DNA from: Pachyseris speciosa
Taxonomy: Eukaryota; Cnidaria; Anthozoa; Scleractinia; Pachyseridae
Direction: 5' to 3'
Length of the DNA stretch: 64,000 nt
Assembly (NCBI GenBank): GCA_016490735.1
Contig: JAEMWC010000152.1
Coordinates: 407,501-471,500, forward strand
A program made the position numbers and the translations under genes. Of the stretch, positions 11,838 to 21,805 are shown in pieces. The notes beneath the pieces were generated by a model that saw only the letters and a program-made list of their open reading frames with translations, was not told the origin of the DNA and made no database searches. Each line of letters begins with the position of its first letter. The first letter of the stretch is position 1.

Positions 11838-11885
11838 TCGATTAGCTGACGTTTCGAGCGTTAGCCCTTCGTGGGAGCGAATCGA
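11838..11885 (-). ncRNA. Hammerhead-like ribozyme motif, degraded
   Basis: On the minus strand the order is TCGATTCGCT, a core (CCCACGA for CUGANGA), a short hairpin GGGC-TAAC-GCTC, GAAA, CGTC, then AGCTAATCGA, which pairs with the first strand. Two core changes make activity unlikely. Confidence 0.4.
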
Positions 11886-12607
11886 GGAATTGTGAGTTGT
11901 GTATGGTTTATATACAGAAAATGGAGCTACGCTATTGGTGGTAACATGGTAACGTGAAAAACAGGAATAAATTAATTGAATGAAAAGCGCTCGTTGATAC
12001 CGTGGGGATTAAGAGTGCCAAGTCGTCTTCCTGTTTCGCCGATGTATAACTTTTTGCATAATGTGCAGGTTATGCAATAGAAAACATTTGCGGAAGTACA
12101 CGTGAAACGATCAGTGATCTTAACAGATCGCTTAGGGCCCGATATTTTGTCAGTGTTTTGAATGAAAGGACAAGTTTTGCATCGCGAGCGCGCGCATTTA
12201 AAAGTGCCAGGTTGTTCAGTTGTTTTGAATGCGCTTTTAACTAGAAAGTTACCGACATTATACATCGGCGAAACAGGAAGACGACTAGCTGACCGATTCC
12301 GAGAACATCTTCGTGATGTTGAGAAAGATGACAAAGACGCATCCAAACCTGTCGCTTCGCATTTTAATCTCCCTAACCATTCCAAACAACACATGTCGAT
12401 CTTCGGCCTTTTCCTACATCAAGGTACCACGGAAAGCCGTAAAAATCTCGAGCAAAAACTGATCTTTCAATTTGGCACTCTTAATTCCCACGGTATCAAC
12501 GAGCGCTTTTCATTCAATTAATTTATTACTGTTTTTCACGTTACCATGTTACCACCAATAGCGTAGCTCCATTTTCTGTATATAAACCATACACAACCCA
12601 CAATTCC

Positions 12608-12655
12608 TCGATTCGCTCCGACGAAGGGCTAACGCTCGAAACGTCAGCTAATCGA
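12608..12655 (+). ncRNA. Hammerhead-like ribozyme motif in PLE tail
   Basis: Stem I strands TCGATTCGCT and AGCTAATCGA pair (3 bp, one mismatch, 6 bp). Between them are CCGACGA (one change from CUGANGA), a GGGC/GCTC stem-loop, GAAA at 12638-12641, and CGTC, where cleavage would follow the C at 12645. Stem III would be only two base pairs, as in minimal type I hammerheads. Such ribozymes are known in Penelope-like elements. The fit here is by eye. Confidence 0.5.
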
Positions 12656-12659
12656 ATCC

Positions 12660-12690
<31 letters not shown>

Positions 12691-12719
12691 CGTTGATAAA
12701 CCAAATTTTCGTGAAACTT

Positions 12720-12861
12720 GTAGTTGGGTGCCCCTGACTAATGAGCTTTGCTGTATGCGCGTTTTCCATGCGCAAAGCGTTAGTGCAAATGAGTTAACGT
12801 GTTTCTTGCCAACGCGTTTAATGCGTCGATTTTTGGCCACATATCTCTGAGCGGTACTGTA
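12720..12861 (-). repeat. GCGTT-rich repeat end, inverted partner of 1274-1400
   Basis: It ends in CTCTGAGCGGTACTGTA (12845-12861), the reverse complement of 1274-1290, preceded by GCGTTT/AACGCG words. At its inner side lies GTTGGGTGCCCCTGA, shared (inverted) with 5790-5806. Confidence 0.5.
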
Positions 12862-13056
12862 TCTTTTATAAATGTCTTTCTAATAGTAGAAGGGGTCGAC
12901 ATGTGTTGTTCTAATTGTATCAGAGACTAAAAATATATGAAACACCAGATTATTGTTGCCTCTTAAGGCACTAGTAAACTAAAGGTTTTGGTGTGTTTCT
13001 TACTTTTGGCTTTACAGCAGAGTTGAGAAACCGTGAAAAAGTTGACTGTTGGGAAC

Positions 13057-14907
13057 ATGAACCATGGATTTAAAAACTGCAGCAGCAAATCCAAGGAAGG
13101 ACATTCTAGCAAACATAAAAGAGTCAATACTGGAAAGAAGAGTTATGAATGCAAACAGTGTGGCAAGTGTTTTAGTAGAGCTGGACATCTTAGAGATCAT
13201 GGAAGGGTTCATACTGGAGAGAAACCTTATGTATGCAAACAGTGTGGCAAGTGTTTTAGGGAAGCAGGACATCTAAAGACACATGAAAGAGTCCATACTG
13301 GAGAAAAGCCTTATGAATGCAAACAGTGTGACAAGTGTTTTAGTAAAGCAGAAAATCTAAAGACACATGAAAGGATCCATACTGGAGAGAAACCTTATGG
13401 ATGCAAACAGTGTGGCAAGTGTTTTAGAAGAGCTGGACATCTAAGAGATCATGAAAGGGTCCATACTGGAGAGAAACCTTATGTATGTAAACAGTGTGGC
13501 AAGTGTTTTAGGGAAGCAGGACATCTAAGGCAACACGAAAGAGTCCATACTGGAGGGAAACCGTATGGGTGCAAACAGTGTGGAAAGTGTTTTTGTCATG
13601 CATCAGATCTAAGGAAACATCAAAGGATCCATACTGGAGAAAAGCCGTATGAATGCAAACAGTGTGACAAGTGTTTTAGTAAAGCAGACAATCTAAAGAG
13701 ACATGAAAGGATCCACACTGGTGAGAAGCCTTATGAATGTAAACAGTGTGGCAAGTGTTTTAGAAGAGCTGGACATCTAAGAGATCATGAAAGGGTCCAT
13801 ACTGGAGAGAAACCTTATGTATGCAAACAGTGTGGCAAGTGTTTTAGGGAAGCAGGACATCTAAGGCAACACGAAAGCGTCCATACTGGAGAGAAACCGT
13901 ATGAGTGCAAACAGTGTGGAAAGTGTTTTTGTCATGCATCAGATCTAAGGCAACATCAAAGGATCCATACTGGAGAAAAGCCTTACGAATGCAAACAGTG
14001 TGACAAGTGTTTTAGTAAAGCAGACAATCTAAAGAGACATGAAAGGATCCATACTGGCGAGAAGCCTTATGAATGTAAACAGTGTGGCAAGTGTTTTAGT
14101 CAAGCAGGAAGCCTAAAGAGACATGAAAGGATCCATACTGGAGAGAAGCCGTATGAATGCAAACAGTGTGGCAAATGTTTTAGTAGAGTAGGACATCTAA
14201 GGCAACATGAAAGGGTCCATACTGGAGGGAAGCCTTATGAATGCAAACAGTGTGGCAAGTGTTTTGGTAGAGTAGGACAGCTAAGGCAACATGAAGGAGT
14301 CCATACTGGAGAGAAACCGTATGAGTGCAAACAGTGTGGAAAGTGTTTTTATCATGCATCAGATCTAAGGAAACATCAAAGGATCCATACTGGAGAAAAG
14401 CCTTACGAATGCAAACAGTGTGACAAGTGTTTTAGTAAAGCAGACAATCTAAAGAGACATGAAAGGATCCATACTGGCGAGAAGCCTTATGAATGTAAAC
14501 AGTGTGGCAAGTGTTTTAGTGAAGCAGGAAACCTAAAGAGACATGAAAGGACCCATACTGGAGAGAAACCTTATGTATGCAAACAGTGTGGCAAGTGTTT
14601 TAGGGAAGCAGGACATCTAAGGCAACACGAAAGAGTCCATACTGGAGGGAAACCGTATGGGTGCAAACAGTGTGGAAAGTGTTTTTGTCATGCATCAGAT
14701 CTAACCAAACATGAAAGAGCCCACAAAGCTGCTAAAAATTTTAGTGCAGATAACACAACCACAAATACCCCCACTTTGGAAGAGCCTCGCTCAGACCACG
14801 CTAAAAAACACAGCTGCTGGATTTGCCAAGAAGAGTTGAGCAGCCGGGTGTTGCTTGTTCGACACTATGCACATCATATGTTGCCTCTTGAACACGATGG
14901 TGTATGA
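13057..14907 (+). CDS. C2H2 zinc-finger protein with 19-20 fingers
   Basis: Uninterrupted exon of about 616 codons from ATG 13057; an in-frame stop at 13024-13026 rules out an earlier start in this exon. Nineteen classical fingers (CxxC...HxxxH) follow each other with HTGEKP or HTGGKP linkers, all of the form YxCKQCGKCF. A twentieth, atypical finger (CWICQEEL...RHYAHH) ends the protein after a short linker. It is probably a nuclear DNA-binding protein; no KRAB, BTB or SCAN domain is present. Finger nucleotide units of 84 bp are nearly identical, and the block RRAGHLRD / REAGHLRQ / CHASDLR / SKADNLKR occurs twice in order (fingers 4-7 and 8-11), so the array grew by block duplication. An acceptor-like CTTTACAG before 13019 suggests upstream 5' exons. 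Confidence 0.9.
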   Translation: MNHGFKNCSSKSKEGHSSKHKRVNTGKKSYECKQCGKCFSRAGHLRDHGRVHTGEKPYVCKQCGKCFREAGHLKTHERVHTGEKPYECKQCDKCFSKAENLKTHERIHTGEKPYGCKQCGKCFRRAGHLRDHERVHTGEKPYVCKQCGKCFREAGHLRQHERVHTGGKPYGCKQCGKCFCHASDLRKHQRIHTGEKPYECKQCDKCFSKADNLKRHERIHTGEKPYECKQCGKCFRRAGHLRDHERVHTGEKPYVCKQCGKCFREAGHLRQHESVHTGEKPYECKQCGKCFCHASDLRQHQRIHTGEKPYECKQCDKCFSKADNLKRHERIHTGEKPYECKQCGKCFSQAGSLKRHERIHTGEKPYECKQCGKCFSRVGHLRQHERVHTGGKPYECKQCGKCFGRVGQLRQHEGVHTGEKPYECKQCGKCFYHASDLRKHQRIHTGEKPYECKQCDKCFSKADNLKRHERIHTGEKPYECKQCGKCFSEAGNLKRHERTHTGEKPYVCKQCGKCFREAGHLRQHERVHTGGKPYGCKQCGKCFCHASDLTKHERAHKAAKNFSADNTTTNTPTLEEPRSDHAKKHSCWICQEELSSRVLLVRHYAHHMLPLEHDGV

Positions 14908-15602
14908 GCAACTAGTTGGTGTTGTGTAGTTTAACCTTAAAATGCAAAATTGGTGGCTTCATTTTCCTTTATATTGACAGGTCAAAAGTGAAAGCGAGAA
15001 GAGAACTAATTTTCTGTCTGAAATGTCACGACAAACACCTCCTTTGCATGGTTGCCAGGTGTTAAAATGTTTTGCAGAATTTTGTTTGCTGCTGTTTGTA
15101 GCTTGAGTGATACGTAGTTTTTCTTTTTAGGCAATAGAGTAAAACTAGGCATGTTCTCTTAATGTCTTCAAAAATCACCCGTGGAGCGACTTTTTTCTCA
15201 TGGCATTATTTAGATTAGTGTTTGTTGTGTGCAGAATATCCCTTGGCACGAGTGTCAAAACCACAATTAAATGAAGTTATTAAGCTGCAGCTTATTCAGA
15301 GTCGTGAAATTTGTTTACAACCTAAAGCTCATTTCACATTCTAAAAGCCTTTGTCATAAGTCAGGCGGAAAATACCTGAAGGCCTTGCTTTGTAATCAGA
15401 AAGTTTGTGATAGTTGAAAAATGTTGCATAAAACGTTTTGCAAAAAACCATTTATTTATGAAACACACTGAACAAATATAATAAATGGGCTTAAAAATAA
15501 TCATACAGCAGTAAACTATTTTACCTTGGTTATCCTGTGGATAAGACAGGCGAAGGAGATTTCAAAAAATTCTTTTTTCACCTCGTTGTTGCCGTGCTTA
15601 AA
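14908..15602. other. 3' flank of the zinc-finger gene
   Basis: AT-rich, no gene or clear repeat. Candidate 3' UTR. An AATATAATAAATGG stretch near 15475 is AT-rich but not a firm polyadenylation signal. Confidence 0.35.
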
Positions 15603-15962
15603 GGCCGAGACACACTAGGCGACAAATCGCAGCGACAGGTCTCTGCGACAAGTCGCTCGTGTGTACTGCCTTCAAAACAAGTCGCTGCAACACGTCGCGG
15701 GGACAAGTCGCCGCAACAATTCGCCTTGTCTGACACGGTGATTTTTTGTGAAAATCGTTGTCGCTGCGGCAGAATTTTGTCGCTGCGATCAGTTGCACGA
15801 ATTCAAACCAGATTGAATTTGTGCGACTGATCGCAGCGACAAAATTCTGCCGCAGCGACAACGATTTTCACAAAAAATCACCGTGTCAGACAAGGCGAAT
15901 TGTTGCGGCGACTTGTCCCCGCGACGTGTTGCAGCGACTTGTCGCCTAGTGTGTCTCGGCCC
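15603..15962. mobile_element. Fully palindromic MITE, copy 1
   Basis: It starts GGCCGAGACACACTAGGCGA and ends with the reverse complement. The two halves match over nearly their whole ~180 bp (CGACAAGTCGC... / GCGACTTGTCG...), so the element can fold into one long hairpin. All open frames here are products of the palindrome. Confidence 0.85.
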
Positions 15963-15963
15963 C

Positions 15964-16320
15964 CTGAAGACACACTAGGCGACAAGTCGCAGCGACAGGT
16001 CTCTGCGACAAGTCGCTCCGTGTGTACTACTTGCAAAACAAGTCGCTGCAACACGTCGCGGGGACAAGTCGCCGCAACAATTCGCCTCGTCTGTCCCGGT
16101 GAATTTTTGTGAAAATCGAAGTCGCTGCGGCAGAATTTTGTCGCTGCGATCAGTCGCATAAATTCAATCTGGTTTGAATTCGTGCAACCGATCGCCGCGA
16201 CAAAATTCTGCCGCAGCGACAAAAATTTCACAAAAAATCACCGCGTCAGACGAGGCGAATTGTTGCGGCGACTTGTCCCCGCAACGTGTTGCAGCGACTT
16301 GTCGCCTAGTGTGTCTCGGC
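15964..16320. mobile_element. Fully palindromic MITE, copy 2
   Basis: Tandem second copy of the 15603 element, with the same AGACACACTAGGCGAC ends and palindromic halves but its own substitutions. Adjacent insertion or duplication gave two long hairpins in a row. Confidence 0.85.
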
Positions 16321-16865
16321 TTGAATATGGGCCACTTATTTACATTGAATAACAATAGTGTCCATTGTTATGTGCTTCGTTCTACAAAAGCCTCCAACAC
16401 ATGTAAATGAGGTGGACCGTTGTGGCCTGTATTCTGTAGTTGCTCCTTAGTCCATCCCAATGACTCTAAAGCTTAGTGCGACTGTAGATAGAAGATTGCA
16501 CTTCCCTCACGGCCAATTGGTAGAGTTTTTCCAACGCTTTAAGAATACGGAAGGTCGAGCCAAATAAGTTGAACTTGGTGCACACCTCTGACACTATCAC
16601 TGTGCAGCCTAACCTTGCATGACCAGCGAACGAAGCGCTATGATTGGGCAACAGTTGGCAAAGGTAATGAAATATGATTTTTTCCTTCGGGGACGCTTAC
16701 GAACGCAACAACCGTTAAAATTTACCGGTGTACTGGAGCATTGTAATACTTAAACGAGGACCATCGTTGCAAAATAAAAGAACCGGATCTCGTAATAGAT
16801 TTAACCGGCTATAAAACTGTATACTGAAAAACGGTAAAAAACAAGCAAGGCTGGTTATACGGCTA
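16321..16865. other. No gene recognised
   Basis: Unassigned sequence between MITEs. Short open frames lack any recognisable motif. Confidence 0.35.
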
Positions 16866-17042
16866 GGAACATGTACATGCCATCCGCTTACTCGTGGGGT
16901 CATCCCCCGGGCAAACCATGGAGATGTGTGAGGGAAATCACTTGCAACCCCCCCCCCCCTCGGGAAATTCCTCAATTTTACAATCACCCTGGGTGGCCCG
17001 GTGGTCGAACCCACGTTGAGGGCGATGACATGTACATTACGT
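16866..17042. mobile_element. MITE, ATGTCATCGG family, short copy
   Basis: Diverged inverted ends ACATGCCATCCGCTTACTC and GAGGGCGATGACATGTAC with the shared GGGCAAACCATGGAGAT interior. Much of the middle seen at 36355-36680 is missing. Confidence 0.6.
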
Positions 17043-17142
17043 TTCACTGAAATTAATCTCAAATGAAATCAAATGAAGAATGATCCTCGCAGTTGCGAAC
17101 GCAATTTATGCAATTGCGAAAAGAAGCCTGAAAAAAATTCAG

Positions 17143-17189
17143 GACTTCAACGGGGTTCGAACCCGTGACCTCGCGATTACCGGTGCGAT

Positions 17190-17215
<26 letters not shown>
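17143..17215 (-). tRNA. tRNA-like gene or SINE head, Thr(GGT)-like loop
   Basis: Acceptor GGCTTCA pairs with TGAAGTC. A box TAGCTCAGTTGG and B box GGTTCGAACCC are canonical. A hairpin-plus-terminator CCTGAATTTTTTTCAGG follows immediately. The anticodon arm pairs poorly: a 4-bp TCGC/GCGA stem leaves a 10-base loop. The nominal anticodon GGT and C at position 33 are therefore unreliable. It is more likely a tRNA-derived repeat than a working tRNA. Confidence 0.55.
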
Positions 17216-17220
<5 letters not shown>

Positions 17221-17386
17221 TGTTGGGAGCAGGTCAATTGTGGGTTCTTATGTTCCCGTGAAAGAAATGAGTGTGAAATTAATCTACCGGATTACTGTTG
17301 CGCTTGTCACCCTGGTCGGCGGGAAAATCAAGTTTCAGCACCTACGAAACTTGAAGAGTGTAAACTATTCAAGTCCCGCAAATGTT

Positions 17387-17449
17387 TAGTCTCCTACGCA
17401 GCCGTTCTTTGTCTCGTGACGAGACAAAAAACGGCTGCGTAGGAGACTA
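17387..17449. repeat. Foldback MITE, TAGTCTCCTACGCAGCCG family
   Basis: An almost perfect 63-bp palindrome starting TAGTCTCCTACGCAGCCGTT and ending with its complement. Related copies are at 19293-19388 and 57936-58032, plus diverged arms at 41230 and 41550. Confidence 0.8.
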
Positions 17450-17724
17450 GCAAATGTTAGGCCAAATTATAAAAAAATCTGTGACAGCGTTTTCAAGTAA
17501 ATTGCAAAGAAAGTTTTGAGGGCCAGTTTTTTCATTCCTGAATGTTTCTGCAAGCTTTACTGGGGAGATTTGCACTCTTTTTTCTCTGTTTGAAAGCACG
17601 GACCATTCACAAAGCTCATAACTTGCATAAATTTAGTCTTTTTTCTACTTAAATATCTTCTATAGGAAATTTTGATTTCAACAAGTACACCCCAAGGCCA
17701 AAAAACTCTGCGAGCCTACCTTAA

Positions 17725-18383
17725 GGGGGGACTAACTTAACTACAGACTTAGCGTTGTTGCCAAGGGATTTTTGCGGACTGTATTTGTAAAACACAATTT
17801 TTCGGTGTTTTTGCCACTGTATTAGTGAAACGTGCGAAGAGGTCAACATGTAAAATTAATAAATTGCAATTGCGCATGCGTAACTTGCCCCAGGCCCCAA
17901 CCGCGCCTTAGAGAGAAAAATCCCTAAAACTTGGAGAAAATTATTTGAAGTTCCGATTTTTTTTGCCAATCGGAGATATTCCAGCCTTCTTTACAAGCCT
18001 ACGTAAGCAATTGTTGTTAACGTACATAACTGCAATGATAATGACGAAAATGGTATGAATTTGCGTGCTTATGACGTCATAAATCTCAGAAAAATGCGAA
18101 TTTCCAAAAATCGATACGTAGAGTTTTGCACCTTGGCGATTGTTAACCATTGGCACCATTTTCGATATCCAGAAGTGTACACCACTCGAGTTTTAGGCCT
18201 TTTTCTGTTCTGGTCACGTGACTTACCAAATATGGTTGTGACTCGAAAATCTTGTAAACCTTTTTGATTGTAAAAACATAGCCAGACAGCTTGCCTGTGC
18301 AAGTTAGGGTTTCCAAGATATGAGCGTTGGGAACTTTCCAGAGCAACAATGTTAGCTCATTTTGTAGTTAAGTTAGTCCCCCC
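17725..18383. mobile_element. TTAA-flanked non-autonomous DNA element
   Basis: Ends are GGGGGGACTAACTTAACTAC and the reverse complement, each directly flanked by TTAA (17721-17724 and 18384-18387). TTAA target duplication is typical of piggyBac- and Kolobok-type transposons. The 659-bp body has no transposase frame. Confidence 0.8.
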
Positions 18384-18387
18384 TTAA

Positions 18388-19292
18388 GGTGTTTACATAT
18401 ACTTTCAAATTTTTAAAAACATAAAACAAGATTATTTTATTAAACGTTTATTTTGCAAGTAATGTCATATGACGGGTTGGTATTACACCATCTGCTCGCA
18501 GCACGTCACATTTTCGCTGGTTTTCTCGTCAAAGATTGCATGTGTATACTCTGAAAGCTTTCCACTATTTTATACCATGTCATAGATAATACATAGCCCT
18601 ACACAATCAATGCGTTGCATGACGGGAAGGTTCGATGGAATACCGATTACCAACGAATTCTTGGTTTTCAGTCACGCAAGTAAAAAAACAAAATCATCAA
18701 CCATTCGATGGATAAAGTCAAGAAATTGAGATATTATAGAATAGTAATAAATAAACAACATGCTAAAGTCTCAGGGCTGTGCGGTATCCCGTACTCGAGT
18801 TATTCGGCAAAATCTACCATTCAAAATTATAGTTTAGTATGGACACGCCATATTAGTGTCCCTCTGAGCGGCACAAATTTGGCGGCAGGAAAAGATTGAA
18901 AACATCTGGAATTTACTTTTCGTATCTCAAAGGTTTTCTTCTCTGTTTTGAGCTTGCAAACATTCACATAGACGCTTCTCTTATCATGATGGCTTTTCAG
19001 ACCTAAAAAAACACACGGGGAATCAATGTTTTCATGTACGTGACATGCTTGTGAGCAGACATGTTTGTCACACACTGTAATAAAATCTAAAATTCAAATT
19101 GCTCTATTTTCAACAAAGCAAGCTACCGAGCTGAAAACATGCAAGCAGATACATTTCTAAAACGTCTTTTTACGTGATGAAACTAAAAGTGCAAAAGTCT
19201 GTTTAATTTTGAATTTTAGTTTTTTTATGACGTCATGTGAAAACCAAGAATACACAAGGGATTTCCTGCATTCTGATTGGCTATATTTCGTA
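18388..19292. other. No gene recognised
   Basis: AT-rich sequence. A stretch near 18960-19250 resembles 2930-3130 (fragments such as GACATG, CTCTATTTTCAA, AACAAAGC), so it is probably an old dispersed repeat. Confidence 0.35.
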
Positions 19293-19388
19293 TAGTCTCC
19301 TACGCAGCCGTTCTTTGTCTCGTCACGCAACGTCGACTAGGCGAGGAGCGTTGCGTGACGAGACAAAGAACGGCTGCGTAGGAGACTA
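19293..19388. repeat. Foldback MITE, TAGTCTCCTACGCAGCCG family
   Basis: A 96-bp palindrome with TAGTCTCC...GGAGACTA ends and a longer loop than the 17387 copy. The second arm (ACGAGACAAAGAACGGCTGC) matches the first exactly. Confidence 0.85.
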
Positions 19389-21524
19389 TATTTCGTATGG
19401 CATGGATTAAATACTGATTTTTTTCTTGACTGTAAAGTTGAAATTTTTGGCGATAACTTGTAATAACTTCTTATTAATGCTTAAGTGTACTGTAATCTTT
19501 TACTGGATGTTTTACATAATAAAGTTTTTTTATTTTTTGTTCTCTTTACCTCTAGGTAGTATGTGCCTTTCAACATGGTATCATTTAAAAGAGTAACTTG
19601 TGTTTGCTGAAATTTTGTTTAATTTTCATTCTAAAATTTTACTTGAAATCGGTATTGTTTAAGAATAGAATTGGTTGATTGGCCTGACTGTGTTGCCAGT
19701 TGATTGGCCTGCCTATGTTGCCCGTGAGTGGAAATACCAGTATTAAAATAAAACTAAATATACGGCCCTTCTCTCACCGGCTATTGAAACAGTGCGGAAT
19801 TAGTAAGTTCTCTTTTTACAGCTAAGTGATAAAAAACATATTCAACCGATTTATATTTCTATCATTGTCACAAACTGCATTATACATTTCCAATCATATA
19901 TACAAGCAACACCCTTTCCAAATTTGTCAAATTACCGTATACCAGGCAACAGTAAAGGAAGGGGAGGGGGAGCCAGAGCCAAGCAATTGAAGACATCTCT
20001 CACAAGGCTGTTCTTTCTTAAATTTTTCATTGCAAGTTACCGTAAATCCCCTGTTAAGGCCCTGCCCCTCCCCCACCCCCCCCCCCCCCCCGGAAAAGCG
20101 GAGGAAGTTAGTATGTGCATGTGGAGAAACCGTGGAGAAACAGTGCGCATAAAGAAGGAGCCAGGGAGGGGGTGGGTGCTTATTTGCTATTTGGGGTGGG
20201 GGTTTAATAGAAGATACCCACTCTCGGAATTAAAACAGGTTAATCTTAACCCCAACCCCCAGGCTTCCTCGTTATTCTTATATATTTTTATTCTCTCTTA
20301 CACACTTTTATATTATACTTGCTTTCTCTTATAAATATTATATAAATTGAATGAGAATTTGATTACCCCCTGATATTTCATCTTTTGGCCTTGTATTTGC
20401 ATGATCAAGTTATGATTTTATGGCGAGTAATGGCGCGGAACGCGTGCGCCTGCTTGGGCAGTGTTAAATAATAAAACATGTCTTGCATTCTTTGTCCTGC
20501 ATGTGACATAATAAGGAGCTTAAGAAACGGCGACGAGAACGCCACAAAACGATGGGATAAGTGGGCTGAACAAGTTGGAAAAAATCGCAAGTCTTAAAAG
20601 CGGTATGTTTTGAAATGACGTTTTCACTGCCGTTGCCGTCGCCTTTGCTTACGCTCTCTAATAACTCAAGCTTGACGTTTCTTTTGATCCTGATAAAAAT
20701 TAATAAAACCCCAATCGTTATCTCGAATTGTTCTCCTCGCTCTTCCTTTTTGCATCGTTGATTACTTTCGCCGCTTTCTGTGCAATCTTGACGGTGCCGC
20801 ATCGGACGAGAGGACTGTCAGCGGGATTGGGGGAGGGGAGGGACAGTCGTTTGCCTCCTGATATTCTCATCAGTAATTCCAAGTAATGCTCGCCATCTGA
20901 AAGTGGAAAAGATGATTACTGTAAATGGTTCGAACCCAGGAGTCGCGAAGGAAACACAATTTTCCTTCGCGGTTTCGCACTGATGTCAAATGGAGCATCG
21001 CAATTGGCTCTCGTACCTTAGGCATCAAAACACCGCTGCAATTTACCACGTTAAATATCATGGGCGCTTCTTGTGATCTTTTTGACGTATCTATGGATAT
21101 TTACCAATTTACATCGGGAAAGTGCGGTCACACTCACTAAATGCAGTTTCCCGTGCTCAGTTACCTAAAGAAAAGTGTCCCGTGTAACCGCACCTATAGG
21201 ACACATACTGAGGTTACACAAGTCACTTGATTCTAATGATAACAACCACTCGGGTTGTCGAAACGTTGGTCAATGGCATCGCAAATGATCCCTCTCATGA
21301 GTACACTCACCCGGACGATCGTGCTTAACCAAGTTATTCATATGGGGACAAAAATGGTGAATTCTCAGTTTGGGTATGAAATAATGAAACATTCAAGCAA
21401 TCAGCATTCTGGGAGAGGGAAAAAAATCTGACGCCTCAACGGACACCAAACCCATAACCAAGCAACGTACAGTGTTGCACCTTGAGCACCCGATAAACTG
21501 GCAACTGAGACATTCCGTACAAAC
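19389..21524. other. No gene recognised
   Basis: Contains low-complexity C and G tracts (near 20060-20095 and 20210) and a duplicated TTGATTGGCCTG word near 19680-19710. The open frame at 19924-20334 covers the C/G tracts and looks fortuitous. Confidence 0.35.
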
Positions 21525-21715
21525 AGATTCCATTTAGTAGTGCGCGTGTAACCTGATAATCCACGGAGGGCGTCAAAACGCGGTAAGAACATCAGTCGCG
21601 CTACTCGCCTACGGCTCGTACTGCACTTCGTTGTTCTTGGCAGGTTTTGACGTCATCTGTGGGTTATCAGAGTACACACGCGCTGCCAAATTAAATCCAT
21701 TGATTGAATAGACAG
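21525..21715. repeat. Foldback, ATTTTGACGTC / GCCGTAGGCGAG family
   Basis: Arms (TAACCTGATAATCCACGGAG... and ...TGGGTTATCAGAGTACAC) flank a centre with GCCTACGGCTCGTA. Related foldbacks are at 30780-31110 (two in a row) and 62935-63095. Confidence 0.55.
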
Positions 21716-21805
21716 TGCCCGAAGCACTGAACCTGCACACAGTCTGGAGGGGCTGACAGTGAGGATGTAATGACTAGAGTGGTTTTTGAGCATCGCAAAG
21801 TAAGG

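Larger units (their letters stand above)
11754..12716. mobile_element. Head-to-head pair of Penelope-like element tails
   Basis: Two 5'-truncated copies face each other, with the switch near 12255. The minus copy reads CARSRCKTCPF, then [28 protein letters not shown], then jumps to GINERFSFN, so most of the nuclease domain is deleted (stop at 11972). The plus copy keeps LYIGETGRRLADRFREHLRD through to GINERFSFN (stop at 12519-12521). YIG, the following arginines and the C-terminal part match the GIY-YIG endonuclease of Penelope-like retroelements. The 3' tails match to both outer ends. Reverse transcriptase is absent, so both copies are dead. Confidence 0.8.

Noticed and set aside
13012..13276. 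Overlapping frames on both strands at the zinc-finger start
   Set aside because: They are shadows of the finger repeats in other frames.
15537..16410. Arg/Cys-rich frames on both strands
   Set aside because: They translate the palindromic MITE arms, so the same peptides appear on both strands.
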